Below, piece after piece: positions 19,739 to 29,308 of a DNA stretch of 64,000 bases (position 1 is its first letter; each line of letters begins with the position of its first letter). Below the pieces are notes generated by a model, which saw only the letters and a program-made list of their open reading frames with translations, ran no database searches and was not told where the DNA came from. The stretch comes from Cupriavidus pauculus (lineage in GTDB: Bacteria; Pseudomonadota; Gammaproteobacteria; Burkholderiales; Burkholderiaceae), in assembly GCF_003854935.1 (NCBI RefSeq), contig NZ_CP033969.1, positions 2,542,001 through 2,606,000 on the forward strand. Direction: 5' to 3'. The position numbers and the translations under genes were made by a program.

Positions 19739-22336
19739 TCAGGCGGCTGCCCGCGACGATTCCAGGAAGTCCTGCGCAAACCGTTGCAGCACGCCGCCGG
19801 CCTCGTAGATCGACACTTCCTCGTCGCTGTCCAGCCGGCAGCGCACCGGCACCCGCACGGTCTCGCCGTTGCGGCGGTGGATCAGCAGCGTCAGCTCGGC
19901 GCGCGGCTGGCGGTCGCCCACCACGTCGAACGTCTCGGTGCCGTCGATGCCCAGCGTCAGCCGGTTGGTGCCCGGGAAGAATTCCACGGGCAGCACGCCC
20001 ATGCCGATCAGGTTGGTGCGGTGGATGCGCTCGAAGCCCTCGGCCACGATGGCTTCCACGCCGGCCAGCCGCACGCCCTTGGCGGCCCAGTCGCGCGACG
20101 AGCCCTGGCCGTAGTCGGCCCCGGCAATCACGATCAGCGGCTGCTTGCGGTCCATGTACGTCTCGATGGCTTCCCACATCCGCACGACCTTGCCCTCGGG
20201 CTCGATGCGCGCCAGCGAACCCTTCTTCACGGCGCCGTCCACCACGGCCATCTCGTTGACCAGCGTCGGGTTGGCGAACGTGGCGCGCTGGGCGGTCAGG
20301 TGGTCGCCGCGGTGCGTGGCGTACGAGTTGAAGTCTTCCTCGGGCAGGCCCATCTTCGCCAGGTACTCGCCAGCCGCGCTGTTCGGCAGGATGGCGTTCG
20401 ACGGCGACAGGTGGTCGGTCGTGATGTTGTCGCCCAGCACGGCCAGCGCGCGCATGCCGCGCAGCGTGCGCTCGCCGGCCAGCGCGCCTTCCCAGTACGG
20501 CGGGCGGCGGATGTAGGTGCTCTGCGGGCGCCAGTCGTAGAGCGGATCGATCGCGGTGTCGTTCTCGGCACGCACGGCGAACATCGGCTCGTAGACCTTG
20601 CGGAAGTGCTCGGGCTTGACGCTCTGGCGCACGATGGCGTCGATCTCGTCGTCGCTGGGCCAGATGTCGCGCAGGTAGACCGGCTGGCCGCTGGCGTCGG
20701 TGCCCAGCGCGTCCTGCTCGATGTCGAAGCGGATCGTCCCGGCGATGGCGTAGGCCACCACCAGCGGCGGCGACGCCAGGAACGCCTGCTTGGCATACGG
20801 GTGGATGCGGCCGTCGAAGTTGCGGTTGCCGGACAGCACGGCCGTGGCGTACAGGTCCCGGTCGATGATTTCCTGCTGGATCTTCGGGTCCAGCGCGCCG
20901 GACATGCCGTTGCAGGTGGTGCAGGCAAACGCGACGATGCCGAAGCCTAGCTTTTCCAGGTCGGGCAGCAGGTTGGCTTCCTGCAGGTACAGCTCCACGG
21001 CCTTGGACCCCGGCGCCAGCGACGACTTGACCCACGGCTTGCGCGCGAGCCCGCGCTGGTTGGCGTTGCGGGCCAGCAGCGCGGCGGCAATCACGTTGCG
21101 CGGGTTGCTGGTGTTCGTGCAGCTCGTGATGGCGGCGATGATCACGGCGCCGTCGGGCATCTGGCCCGGCGTGTCTTCCCACTGGCCGGCAATGCCGCGC
21201 GCGGCCAGGTCGGACGTCGGCAGCCGCTTGTGCGGATTCGACGGGCCGGCCATGTTGCGGACCACGGTGGACAGGTCGAAGTGCAGCACGCGCTCGTACT
21301 CGGCGTCGGCCAGCGCGTCGGCCCACAGCCCGGCGGTGCGGGCGTAGGTTTCCACAAGCTGCACCTGGGCCTCGTCGCGGCCGGTCAGGCGCAGGTATTC
21401 GGTGGTCTGGCCGTCGATGAAGAACATCGCGGCCGTGGCGCCGTACTCGGGCGCCATGTTCGAGATGGTGGCGCGGTCGCCCAGCGTCAGGCTGGCCGCC
21501 CCTTCGCCGCGGAATTCCAGGTAGGCGCCGACGACCTTTTCCTTGCGCAGGAATTCGGTCAGCGCCAGCACGATGTCGGTGGCGGTGATGCCGGGCTGGC
21601 GGCGCCCGGTCAGTTCCACGCCGACGATGTCGGGCAGCCGCATCCACGACGCGCGGCCCAGCATCACGTTCTCGGCCTCCAGGCCGCCCACGCCGATGGC
21701 GATCACGCCCAGCGCGTCCACGTGGGGCGTGTGGCTGTCGGTGCCGACGCAGGTGTCCGGGTAGGCCACGCCGTCCGCGGCATGGATCACCGGCGACATC
21801 TTCTCCAGGTTGATCTGGTGCATGATGCCGTTGCCCGGCGGGATCACGTCGACGTTGCGGAACGCCTTCTTGGTCCAGTTGATGAAGTCGAAGCGGTCCT
21901 CGTTGCGGCGGTCCTCGATGGCGCGGTTCTTGGCGAACGCGTCGGGGTCGAAGCCGCCGCATTCCACGGCCAGCGAGTGGTCGACGATCAGCTGCACCGG
22001 CACCACCGGGTTGACCTTGGCGGGGTCGCCGCCCTGGTCGGCAATGGCGTCGCGCAGGCCGGCCAGGTCCACCAGCGCGGTCTGGCCCAGGATGTCGTGG
22101 CAGACCACGCGGGCCGGGAACCACGGGAAGTCCAGGTCGCGGCGGCGCTCGACGAGCTGCTTGAGCGAATCGGTCAGCGTGGCCGGGTCGCAGCGGCGCA
22201 CAAGGTTCTCGGCGAGCACGCGCGAGGTGTACGGCAGCTTGTCCCAGGCGCCCGGGGAAATGTCATTGACGGCTGCGCGGGCATCGAAGTAGTCGAGCCG
22301 GGTGCCGGGCAGCGGCTTGCGGTAGGCGGTATTCAT
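19739..22336 (-). CDS. acnD: 2-methylcitrate dehydratase AcnD (Fe/S-dependent)
   Basis: AcnD dehydrates 2-methylcitrate to 2-methylaconitate in propionate breakdown. The 865-residue protein is aconitase-A-like. Cluster cysteines lie in AITSCTNTSNPRNV and FACTTCNGM, the substrate site in DSHTPHVDALGVIAIGVGG, and the swivel domain in GADYGQGSSRDWAAKG. This iron-sulfur enzyme replaces PrpD, which explains the neighbouring prpF. The ATG at 22336 starts the conserved MNTAYRKPLPG; 22 extra in-frame codons upstream are not conserved. It lies 87 bp after prpC. Confidence 0.95.
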   Translation of the reverse strand: MNTAYRKPLPGTRLDYFDARAAVNDISPGAWDKLPYTSRVLAENLVRRCDPATLTDSLKQLVERRRDLDFPWFPARVVCHDILGQTALVDLAGLRDAIADQGGDPAKVNPVVPVQLIVDHSLAVECGGFDPDAFAKNRAIEDRRNEDRFDFINWTKKAFRNVDVIPPGNGIMHQINLEKMSPVIHAADGVAYPDTCVGTDSHTPHVDALGVIAIGVGGLEAENVMLGRASWMRLPDIVGVELTGRRQPGITATDIVLALTEFLRKEKVVGAYLEFRGEGAASLTLGDRATISNMAPEYGATAAMFFIDGQTTEYLRLTGRDEAQVQLVETYARTAGLWADALADAEYERVLHFDLSTVVRNMAGPSNPHKRLPTSDLAARGIAGQWEDTPGQMPDGAVIIAAITSCTNTSNPRNVIAAALLARNANQRGLARKPWVKSSLAPGSKAVELYLQEANLLPDLEKLGFGIVAFACTTCNGMSGALDPKIQQEIIDRDLYATAVLSGNRNFDGRIHPYAKQAFLASPPLVVAYAIAGTIRFDIEQDALGTDASGQPVYLRDIWPSDDEIDAIVRQSVKPEHFRKVYEPMFAVRAENDTAIDPLYDWRPQSTYIRRPPYWEGALAGERTLRGMRALAVLGDNITTDHLSPSNAILPNSAAGEYLAKMGLPEEDFNSYATHRGDHLTAQRATFANPTLVNEMAVVDGAVKKGSLARIEPEGKVVRMWEAIETYMDRKQPLIVIAGADYGQGSSRDWAAKGVRLAGVEAIVAEGFERIHRTNLIGMGVLPVEFFPGTNRLTLGIDGTETFDVVGDRQPRAELTLLIHRRNGETVRVPVRCRLDSDEEVSIYEAGGVLQRFAQDFLESSRAAA

Positions 22337-22423
22337 GGCGGCGTGAGGACTGGCGGGCCGGCTGGCCGCCCGCCCGGAGGCACGGGCGGCGCAGCGGCAC
22401 ATCTCTAATGGTGTGGCGGACGT

Positions 22424-23581
22424 TCAGGCGCGCTTGTCGAGCGGCACGAACTTCAGGTTCTCCGGGCCGGTGTAGTTGGCCGTCGGGCGGATGATCTTGT
22501 TGTCGATCCGCTGCTCGATCACGTGCGCGGCCCAGCCCGACGTGCGGGCGATGACGAACAGCGGCGTGAACATGGCCGTCGGCACGCCCATCATGTGGTA
22601 GCTCACGGCGCTGAACCAGTCGAGGTTCGGGAACATCTTCTTGGCGTCGGCCATGACCGTTTCCAGGCGCTCGGCGATGTCGAACATCTTCATCGAGCCG
22701 GCGTCCTTCGACAGCTTGCGCGCCACTTCCTTGATCACCACGTTGCGCGGGTCGCTGATGGTGTAGACCGGGTGGCCGAAGCCGATCACGACTTCCTTGT
22801 TCTCCACGCGGCGGCGGATGTCGGCCTCGGCCTCGTCCGGGGTGTCATAGCGCTTCTGGATCTCGAACGCCACCTCGTTGGCGCCGCCGTGCTTCGGGCC
22901 GCGCAGCGCGCCGATGCCGCCGCAGATGGCCGAGTACATGTCGGACCCGGTGCCGGCCACGACGCGGCAGGCAAACGTCGACGCATTGAACTCGTGCTCC
23001 GCGTACAGGATCAGCGACGTCTGCATCGCGCGTTCCCAGAGCTTGGACGGCGCCTCGCCGTGCAGCAGGTGCAGGAAGTGGGCGGCAATCGAGTCGTCGT
23101 CGGTTTCCACCTCGATGCGGCGGCCGTTGTGGCTGTAGTGGTACCAGTACAGCAGCATCGAGCCCAGGCTGGCCATCAGGCGGTCGGCGATGTCGCGCGC
23201 GCCCGGGGTGTTGTGGTCGTCCTTTTCCGGGAGCACGGTGCCCAGCACCGACACGCCCGTGCGCATCACGTCCATCGGGTGCGCGCTGGCCGGCACCCAT
23301 TCCAGCGCGGCCTTGACGTTGGCGGGCAGGCCGCGCAGCGCCTTGAGCTTGGTCTTGTAGGCGGCCAGTTCGGCCTTGTTCGGCAGCTTGCCGTGCACGA
23401 GCAGGTGGGCGATTTCCTCGAACTCGCAGGTGTCGGCGATGTCGAGGATGTCGTAGCCGCGATAGTGGAGATCGTTGCCGCTACGGCCGACGGTGCACAG
23501 CGCGGTGTTGCCGGCGGCAACGCCCGACAGGGCAACGGATTTCTTGGGTTTCGGCGTGGCCAGCGGTTGGGCTTCGGACAT
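22424..23581 (-). CDS. prpC: 2-methylcitrate synthase PrpC
   Basis: PrpC condenses propionyl-CoA with oxaloacetate to 2-methylcitrate. The 385-residue protein is a citrate-synthase-family member. It has [17 protein letters not shown] at the N terminus (typical of PrpC), GGANE with the first active-site region, VIGFGHPVY with the catalytic His, and [20 protein letters not shown] near the C terminus. AAGGAG with 7-nt spacing selects the start at 23581 over an upstream ATG at 23617. It is the second gene of the operon, 97 bp after prpB. Confidence 0.95.
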   Translation of the reverse strand: MSEAQPLATPKPKKSVALSGVAAGNTALCTVGRSGNDLHYRGYDILDIADTCEFEEIAHLLVHGKLPNKAELAAYKTKLKALRGLPANVKAALEWVPASAHPMDVMRTGVSVLGTVLPEKDDHNTPGARDIADRLMASLGSMLLYWYHYSHNGRRIEVETDDDSIAAHFLHLLHGEAPSKLWERAMQTSLILYAEHEFNASTFACRVVAGTGSDMYSAICGGIGALRGPKHGGANEVAFEIQKRYDTPDEAEADIRRRVENKEVVIGFGHPVYTISDPRNVVIKEVARKLSKDAGSMKMFDIAERLETVMADAKKMFPNLDWFSAVSYHMMGVPTAMFTPLFVIARTSGWAAHVIEQRIDNKIIRPTANYTGPENLKFVPLDKRA

Positions 23582-23678
23582 CTGGGTCTCCTTGGGGGGT
23601 GTTTCGCGTTGGGCCATGGGAGTGGCGTCTCGCTATCAGCTTGTTCTGGATCGGTTCTCGATGGGCGGCCGGGCGGCG

Positions 23679-24587
23679 TTACTTGCCCTTGCCCTGGGCG
23701 AACAGCGCGTCGAGCTTCTGCTCGTAGGCATGGTAGTCGATCCGCTCGTACAGTTCGGCACGGGTCTGCATCGTATCCACCACGTTCTTCTGGGTGCCGT
23801 CGCGGCGGATGGCGGCAAACACGTTCTCGGCGGCCTTGTTGGCGGCCCGGAACGCCGACAGCGGGTACAGCGCCATTGCCACGCCCACGCCGCGCAGGTC
23901 GTCCAGCGTGAAGTACGGCGTGGCGCCGAATTCGGTCAGGTTGGCCAGCACGGGCACCTTCACGGCATCGACGAACCTGGCGTACATGTCGAGATCGGTC
24001 ATGGCCTCGGGGAAGATGGCGTCGGCGCCGGCTTCGGCGCAGGCCATGGCGCGCTCGATGGCGGCGTCCAGGCCCTCCACGGCCAGCGCGTCGGTGCGGG
24101 CCATGATGACGAAGTTCTGGTCGGTGCGGGCGTCGACGGCGGCCTTGATGCGGTCGACCATCTCCTGCTTGCCGACGATTTCCTTGTTCGGGCGGTGGCC
24201 GCAGCGCTTGGCGCCCACCTGGTCCTCGATGTGCATGGCGGCGGCGCCGAACTTGATCAGCGAGCGCGTGGTGCGGGCGACGTTGAACGCCGAGGCGCCA
24301 AAGCCGGTGTCGACGTCGACCAGTAGTGGCGTGTCGCAGACATCGGTGATGCGGCGGATGTCGGTCAGCACGTCGTCAAGGTTGGAGATGCCCAGGTCGG
24401 GCAGCCCCAGCGAGCCCGCGGCCACGCCGCCGCCGGACAGGTAGATCGCGCGATAGCCGGCCCGCTTGGCCAGCAGCGCGTGGTTGGCGTGGATCGTGCC
24501 CGGAATCTGCAGCGGGCTTTCGTCGGCCAGGGCCTGGCGGAAGCGGGCACCCGCGGAGCGGGCGAGTTCGTTGGCGGAAAAAGTCAT
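23679..24587 (-). CDS. prpB: 2-methylisocitrate lyase PrpB
   Basis: PrpB cleaves 2-methylisocitrate to pyruvate and succinate, the last step of the cycle. The 302-residue protein has the isocitrate-lyase-superfamily signature: [24 protein letters not shown] with the Mg-binding Asp, and the active-site loop [11 protein letters not shown] with its catalytic Cys. It is the promoter-proximal gene of the operon, so the sigma-54 promoter at 24641-24655 lies about 55 bp upstream of its start. Confidence 0.95.
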   Translation of the reverse strand: MTFSANELARSAGARFRQALADESPLQIPGTIHANHALLAKRAGYRAIYLSGGGVAAGSLGLPDLGISNLDDVLTDIRRITDVCDTPLLVDVDTGFGASAFNVARTTRSLIKFGAAAMHIEDQVGAKRCGHRPNKEIVGKQEMVDRIKAAVDARTDQNFVIMARTDALAVEGLDAAIERAMACAEAGADAIFPEAMTDLDMYARFVDAVKVPVLANLTEFGATPYFTLDDLRGVGVAMALYPLSAFRAANKAAENVFAAIRRDGTQKNVVDTMQTRAELYERIDYHAYEQKLDALFAQGKGK

Positions 24588-24640
24588 GGCGTGGTCTCTT
24601 GTCTGGATCGTTCCTGCTCGGGGCAGGGCCGGCTATAGGC

Positions 24641-24677
24641 GCAAGGGGTGTGCCAGCAGGGCGGGCACCGTGCCCGC
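24641..24677 (-). promoter_or_regulatory. Sigma-54 promoter of prpBC-acnD-prpF
   Basis: The minus strand reads TGGCAC-ACCCC-TTGC (24655-24641), matching the sigma-54 consensus TGGCAC-N5-TTGCA in sequence and spacing. Transcription should begin near 24630, 40 bp before prpB. Directly upstream is an 8-bp inverted repeat, GCGGGCAC (24661-24668) and GTGCCCGC (24670-24677). The divergent gene encodes a sigma-54 activator, which supports the call. Confidence 0.8.
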
Positions 24678-24796
24678 GATGGCGGCGGCGTCATGCCGGT
24701 ACGCGAAAACCCTTACGGGTCAGGGGCTTAGGTGATGTTTTCGGCGGGTACTGCCGGGAGATAAGCGGCGGATGCTTCGCCCGGTGTCCCCATCGT

Positions 24797-24827
24797 TGCA
24801 TTTCATGGATTTCAAAGTTGAAATGCA
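24797..24827. promoter_or_regulatory. Candidate PrpR upstream activating site
   Basis: A perfect 9-bp inverted repeat, TGCATTTCA (24797-24805) and TGAAATGCA (24819-24827), sits in the prpB-prpR divergent region about 170 bp from the predicted prpB transcription start. Distance and symmetry fit an enhancer site for an AAA+ activator; it also overlaps possible prpR leader sequence. Confidence 0.55.
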
Positions 24828-24879
24828 TCGGACGTCCGCGCACAATGCAGGCATTCCGTCGCCCTCCGCCGTTGCCGCC

Positions 24880-26853
24880 ATGTCCTCGCTCCCCGCACCC
24901 ATCCCGCATCACGCCTCCCAGCCAGCCGCCGCCGGCGCCCGGCCGCGCATCTGGGCGATGGGCATCAGCCGCCTGTCGCGCGCGTTTGCCGACCTGATTC
25001 CGGCCTACGCCGCCCGCGCGGAATTCCGCATCGTCGGCCGCGCCTTCGAGGCGGCGGCCAGCGCCATCAACCGCGAGGCCCGCGACGGGCGCGTCGACGT
25101 GGTCGTGGCCGGCGGCTCGAACGGGGCGTACCTGCGCCAGCATGTGGATATCCCGGTGGTGCTGGTCAAGGTGACCGGTTTCGATGTCATGAGCGCGCTG
25201 GCCACGGCGCGGCGCATCTCGCCGAAGGTGGCGCTGGTGACCCATGCGTCGACCTATGCCGAAGTGGACGAGTTCGTCGGCGCCTTCGGGCTGGACATCC
25301 CGCGCTACACCTACCTGACCGAGGACGACGCCACGGCGCGCGTGCGGGCGCTGAAGGAAGAGGGCATCCGCGTGGTGGTGGGGCCGGGCATGGTCACCGA
25401 CCTGGCCGACAAGTACGGGCTGGTCGGCGTGTTCCTGTACTCGGGCAATGCGGTGCGGCTGGCGCTGGAGGATGCCATCGAGGCCGCCCGGCTGCGTCGC
25501 ATCGAGGCTACCCGGCGCGACTACGTCAACGCGATCCTGGCCCACCTGAACGAAGGCGTGGCCGCCGTGGACGCGGAAGGGCGGGTGCAGGCGTTCAACC
25601 CGGCGATGGAGCGCTTCCTGGGTACGCCGGCCGGCGTGGCGGTGGGACGCAAGCTGGCCACGCTGGCGCCGGGGCTGTCGCTCGATGGCGTGATGCAGAG
25701 CGGCGCGCGCGAGCTGGAGGCCATCCACCGGCTGGGCGACCGCATGGTGGTGGTCAACCGTATCCCGATCGTCGGCGAGGCCGGCACGTCGGGCGCCGTG
25801 CTGACGATCCAGGACGCCAACGCCATCCATCGCGCCGACCGCAACCTGCGCTCGCGCACCCGGGCCCGTGCGGCCGGCGTGCGCTACAGCCTGGAAGACC
25901 TGGCCGGCGATTCCCCGGCGATGAGCGACCTGCGCGCGCTGGCGCGACGCTACGCGGTGGTCGATTCGACGGTGCTGGTCAGCGGCGAGAGCGGCACCGG
26001 CAAGGAGGTACTGGCGCAAGGCATGCACGACGCCAGCCCGCGCCGCGCGTTTCCGTTTGTCGCGGTCAACTGCGCGGCCTTTCCCGAGACGCTGCTGGAA
26101 TCGGAACTGTTCGGCTACGAGGAAGGCGCGTTCACGGGCGCCCGGCGCGGCGGCAAGGCCGGCCTGTTCGAATCGGCGCACAACGGCACGCTGTTCCTGG
26201 ACGAGGTGGGCGACATGCCGCCGGCGCTGCAGACCCGGCTGCTGCGCGTGCTGCAGGAAAAGCAGGTGCTGCCGATTGGCGGGCTGGAGGCGGTGCCGGT
26301 CAATGTGAGGGTCATCGCCGCCACGCACCGCGACCTGGCCGCGCTGGTGCGCGAGGGCACCTTCCGGCAAGACCTGTACTACCGGCTCAATATCCTGCGC
26401 ATCGAAATGCCGCCGCTGCGCGACCGCGCCGGCGACCTGCCCGCGCTGGCCGCGCTGCTGTACCGCCGCGCGCAGGAACGGCTGGGCATCGACACGCCGC
26501 AGCCGCTGCCCGACGCCGTGCGCGACAGGCTGTCGCGCTACACCTGGCCGGGCAATATCCGCGAACTCGAAAACGTGACCGAACGCATCGCCGTGCTGGT
26601 CGCCGGCGCCGAACTGGCCCCCGCCGCGCTGCAACGCGAACTCCAGGCGGCCGTGCCCGAGCTGTTCTCGGCGATGCCGGCCCTGGAACACGCCGTGCCG
26701 GCCGACGCGCCGTCGCTGGCCAACGTCGCCCGCACCAGCCAGACCGAACACATCCGTCGGGTACTGGACGAATGCGGCGGCAACCGCGCCGCCGCCTGCG
26801 CCAAGCTGGGCATCAGCGCCACGACCCTGTGGCGCCGCCTGCGGGAGGGGTAG
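24880..26853 (+). CDS. prpR: Sigma-54-dependent activator PrpR
   Basis: PrpR activates the methylcitrate operon in response to 2-methylcitrate. The 657-residue protein has an N-terminal PrpR sensory domain (from RPRIWAMGISRLSRAFADLI), a PAS-like segment (NAILAHLNEGVAAVDAEGRVQ), and the AAA+ domain with Walker A GESGTGKE and the sigma-54 contact loop GAFTGA. It ends in a Fis-type helix-turn-helix (CGGNRAAACAKLGISATTLW). The start is uncertain: ATG 24880 gives a plausible N terminus, while an upstream in-frame ATG at 24772 would run through the inverted repeat at 24797-24827. It is divergent from prpB. Confidence 0.92.
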   Translation: MSSLPAPIPHHASQPAAAGARPRIWAMGISRLSRAFADLIPAYAARAEFRIVGRAFEAAASAINREARDGRVDVVVAGGSNGAYLRQHVDIPVVLVKVTGFDVMSALATARRISPKVALVTHASTYAEVDEFVGAFGLDIPRYTYLTEDDATARVRALKEEGIRVVVGPGMVTDLADKYGLVGVFLYSGNAVRLALEDAIEAARLRRIEATRRDYVNAILAHLNEGVAAVDAEGRVQAFNPAMERFLGTPAGVAVGRKLATLAPGLSLDGVMQSGARELEAIHRLGDRMVVVNRIPIVGEAGTSGAVLTIQDANAIHRADRNLRSRTRARAAGVRYSLEDLAGDSPAMSDLRALARRYAVVDSTVLVSGESGTGKEVLAQGMHDASPRRAFPFVAVNCAAFPETLLESELFGYEEGAFTGARRGGKAGLFESAHNGTLFLDEVGDMPPALQTRLLRVLQEKQVLPIGGLEAVPVNVRVIAATHRDLAALVREGTFRQDLYYRLNILRIEMPPLRDRAGDLPALAALLYRRAQERLGIDTPQPLPDAVRDRLSRYTWPGNIRELENVTERIAVLVAGAELAPAALQRELQAAVPELFSAMPALEHAVPADAPSLANVARTSQTEHIRRVLDECGGNRAAACAKLGISATTLWRRLREG

Positions 26854-26894
26854 GGCGGGTTTGCATCAGGTTTGCCCCGGAATGGCGCTTGTGA

Positions 26895-26940
26895 GTTCCC
26901 CTATCCCGCCTGCGTGGGAGGGGCCATGGGAGAGGGCCAG
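26895..26940. repeat. Degenerate half of the palindromic intergenic repeat, locus 3
   Basis: Only one decayed hairpin and the inner GAGAGGGC arm remain. It lies between the convergent prpR and egtB genes. Nothing else is evident in 26854-27098 except a loose ATGGCC/GGCCAT inverted repeat near 27025-27054. Confidence 0.7.
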
Positions 26941-27098
26941 CCGCCCCAAATCCCATCAACTACCCAACGAAGCCTCGACCTCAATTCAGCAATTAACCGC
27001 CATATTCAACCCCCGCCATCGAAAATGGCCACTCCCGTCACCGGAAGCGGCCATCCCAAATCTGGCTGGCAGGGCGGCCCCTGCCTTGGCTCAACCCT

Positions 27099-28394
27099 TT
27101 ACACATCATCCGCCAGCCGCACCCCGGTGAACTGCCACCGCTGGTGCGGATAGAAGAAGTTCCGATACGTGGCCCGGATATGCGATTCCGGCGTGACGCA
27201 CGACCCGCCGCGCAGCACCATCTGGCTGCTCATGAACTTGCCGTTGTACTCGCCGACGGCGCCCGCGCTGGGGCGGAAACCGGGATAGGGCAGGTAGGCG
27301 CTGGCTGTCCATTCCCAGACGTCGCCGAACATCTGGCGCAGCACGCCGGACGTGTTCTGGCGATCCGGCAGCGGCCGCAGCGAGCGGCCTTCGACGAAAT
27401 TGCCGGTGGCCGGCAGGTTGCGCGCCGCGTGTTCCCACTCGGCCTCGGTCGGCAGCCGGCGTTCGGCCCAGCGCGCGAAGGCGTCGGCCTCGAAGAAGCT
27501 CACATGCGTGACTGGGCTTTCCGGGTCCACCGGCTGCATGCCGCGCAGCGTCATGTGCCACCACGTGCCGTCGCGGTCCTCCCAATAGAGCGGCGCCTCG
27601 ATGCGGTGGTCGCACACCCAGCGCCAGCCGTCGGACAGCCACAGGCCCGCGGTCTGGTAGCCGCCGTCCTCGATGAACTCGAACCACTGGCGGTTGCTCA
27701 CAGGGTGCGAGCACAGCGTGTACGGTTGCAGCAGGACCTGGTGGCGCGGCCCTTCGCAGTCGAACGCAAAGCCGTCGCCGTCATGGCCAATCGTGACGAT
27801 GCCGCCGGGCAGCGTGATCCAGTCCGGCGCCGGGCGCGGGTCGGCCACCACGGGCACCGTCAGCGCCGGGGCAAACGCCGGGCGCAGCGGATTCTGGGCA
27901 AACAGGTGCAGGATGTCGGTCAGCAGCAGTTCCTGGTGCTGCTGTTCGTGATGCAGGCCCAGCGTGATCAGCGCGGCTTCGTCGTCGGTCTGGGCGCTCA
28001 TCAGCAGCGACAGCATCGCGTCGTCCACGGCCTCGCGGTAGGCCAGCACTTCGTCCAGCGTCGGGCGGGTCAGCAGGCCGCGCCTGGGCCGCGGATGCCG
28101 CGCGCCAACCGCTTCGTAATAGGAGTTGAACAGGTAGCGGTACTGGGGATCCACCGGCTCGTAGTCCGGCACGCGGGGGGCCAGCACGAATTCCTCGAAG
28201 AACCACGTGGTATGGGCCAGGTGCCATTTGGCCGGGCTGGCGTCGTCCATCGACTGCACGGTTGCGTCGGCGTCCGACAGGTCCGCCACCAGCGCCTCGG
28301 ACGCGGCACGGACATGGCGATACTGGCTGAGCAGGGCGGGTTCGTGCGGCGGATGACTGGCGGTGGCAGGCAGCAGGGCTGAAACGGCGGTCAT
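27099..28394 (-). CDS. egtB: Ergothioneine biosynthesis sulfoxide synthase EgtB
   Basis: EgtB is a non-heme iron enzyme that joins hercynine and a thiol donor (gamma-glutamylcysteine or cysteine) with O2. The 431-residue protein has an N-terminal DinB-like domain with WHLAHTTWFFEEFV and the iron-ligand region LGLHHEQQHQELLL. A C-terminal formylglycine-generating-enzyme-like domain runs from VTIGHDGDGFAFDCEGPRH to GGSCVTPESHIRATYRNFF. EgtD, the histidine methyltransferase usually next to egtB, is not in the window. The gene stands alone. Confidence 0.92.
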   Translation of the reverse strand: MTAVSALLPATASHPPHEPALLSQYRHVRAASEALVADLSDADATVQSMDDASPAKWHLAHTTWFFEEFVLAPRVPDYEPVDPQYRYLFNSYYEAVGARHPRPRRGLLTRPTLDEVLAYREAVDDAMLSLLMSAQTDDEAALITLGLHHEQQHQELLLTDILHLFAQNPLRPAFAPALTVPVVADPRPAPDWITLPGGIVTIGHDGDGFAFDCEGPRHQVLLQPYTLCSHPVSNRQWFEFIEDGGYQTAGLWLSDGWRWVCDHRIEAPLYWEDRDGTWWHMTLRGMQPVDPESPVTHVSFFEADAFARWAERRLPTEAEWEHAARNLPATGNFVEGRSLRPLPDRQNTSGVLRQMFGDVWEWTASAYLPYPGFRPSAGAVGEYNGKFMSSQMVLRGGSCVTPESHIRATYRNFFYPHQRWQFTGVRLADDV

Positions 28395-28510
28395 GCAGGC
28401 TCCCGGTGGGGTTGGCTGGCGGACGGTCGAACCATCATAGACCCATCTGCGCCGGGGAGCGAGCGGGCAGGTTTCCGCGATCGACGTAGGTCAATGCCTA
28501 CAATCCGGCC

Positions 28511-28549
28511 CTGCAAGAAAAACAGGCACCCCAGGGATGGGGTGCCTGT
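28511..28549 (-). terminator. Intrinsic terminator of azoR
   Basis: ACAGGCACCCC (28522-28532) and GGGGTGCCTGT (28539-28549) form a perfect 11-bp stem with a 6-nt loop. Read on the minus strand it is followed by a TTTTCTT tract, 25 bp past the azoR stop. Confidence 0.85.
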
Positions 28550-28573
28550 CTGAGGCAGCGGGAGGAAGACCGA

Positions 28574-29194
28574 TCAGGCGGCGGCGCGCAGGGCGTCGTT
28601 CAGGGCCGCGATCTCGGTCTTGGCCGTCGTCAGGCCGGCCTCGCGGGCTTCCGGGCCCATCGCCAGGCCGTGGGCGCGGACGAACGAGATGTCGGTGATG
28701 CCCAGGAAGCGCAGCACCACGTCAACCGTCACTTCATGCAGGTCCAGCGCGGCGCCGTCCTGGCGCACACCACCCCGCGACGACACGATGACGGCCTTCT
28801 TGCCCTTGGCCAGCCCTTCCGGACCGTTCTCGGTGTAGCGGAACGTGCGGCCGGCCTGGGCGATGCGATCGATCCACGCCTTGAGCTGGCTCGGGATGCC
28901 GAAGTTGTATTGCGGCACGCCGATCACGAGCACGTCGGCGGCCAGGAATTCGGCCAGATAGGCTTCGGTCACGTCCAGTTCGGTCTGCTGTGCGGCGGTC
29001 AGGCCGTCCTTCGGGCCACCCAGCACGGGCAGTAGCTGGTTGCCCAGGTGGGCCGGCGCTTCACGGTCCAGGTCGCGCACGGTGACCTTGGCGGCCGGGT
29101 TCTGGGCCACGAGGTCGGCCACGATGCTGGCGGTGAGGTTGCGCGAGACGGAGTTGTCGCCCAGCACGCTCGAATCGATCTGCAGGATGTTCAT
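28574..29194 (-). CDS. azoR: FMN-dependent NADH:quinone/azo reductase AzoR
   Basis: This flavodoxin-like reductase of 206 residues carries out two-electron reduction of quinones and azo compounds with NADH. The N-terminal MNILQIDSSVLGDNSVSR binds FMN phosphate, GVPQYNFGIPSQLKAWIDRI contributes to the flavin and dimer site, and VSSRGGV is the second flavin loop. It is divergent from the LysR gene at 29309, a common arrangement in which the regulator controls azoR in response to electrophiles. A strong terminator follows. Confidence 0.92.
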   Translation of the reverse strand: MNILQIDSSVLGDNSVSRNLTASIVADLVAQNPAAKVTVRDLDREAPAHLGNQLLPVLGGPKDGLTAAQQTELDVTEAYLAEFLAADVLVIGVPQYNFGIPSQLKAWIDRIAQAGRTFRYTENGPEGLAKGKKAVIVSSRGGVRQDGAALDLHEVTVDVVLRFLGITDISFVRAHGLAMGPEAREAGLTTAKTEIAALNDALRAAA

Positions 29195-29308
29195 TGTCTG
29201 GCTCCACTAAGTTCGGTTGGGATGGCTGAAAGATATAGACTCGCCATTGATGCCGGTAGTGATGCAGAATGCAAATGATTGTTCTACCGATGCAACGGAG
29301 CCCCGACC

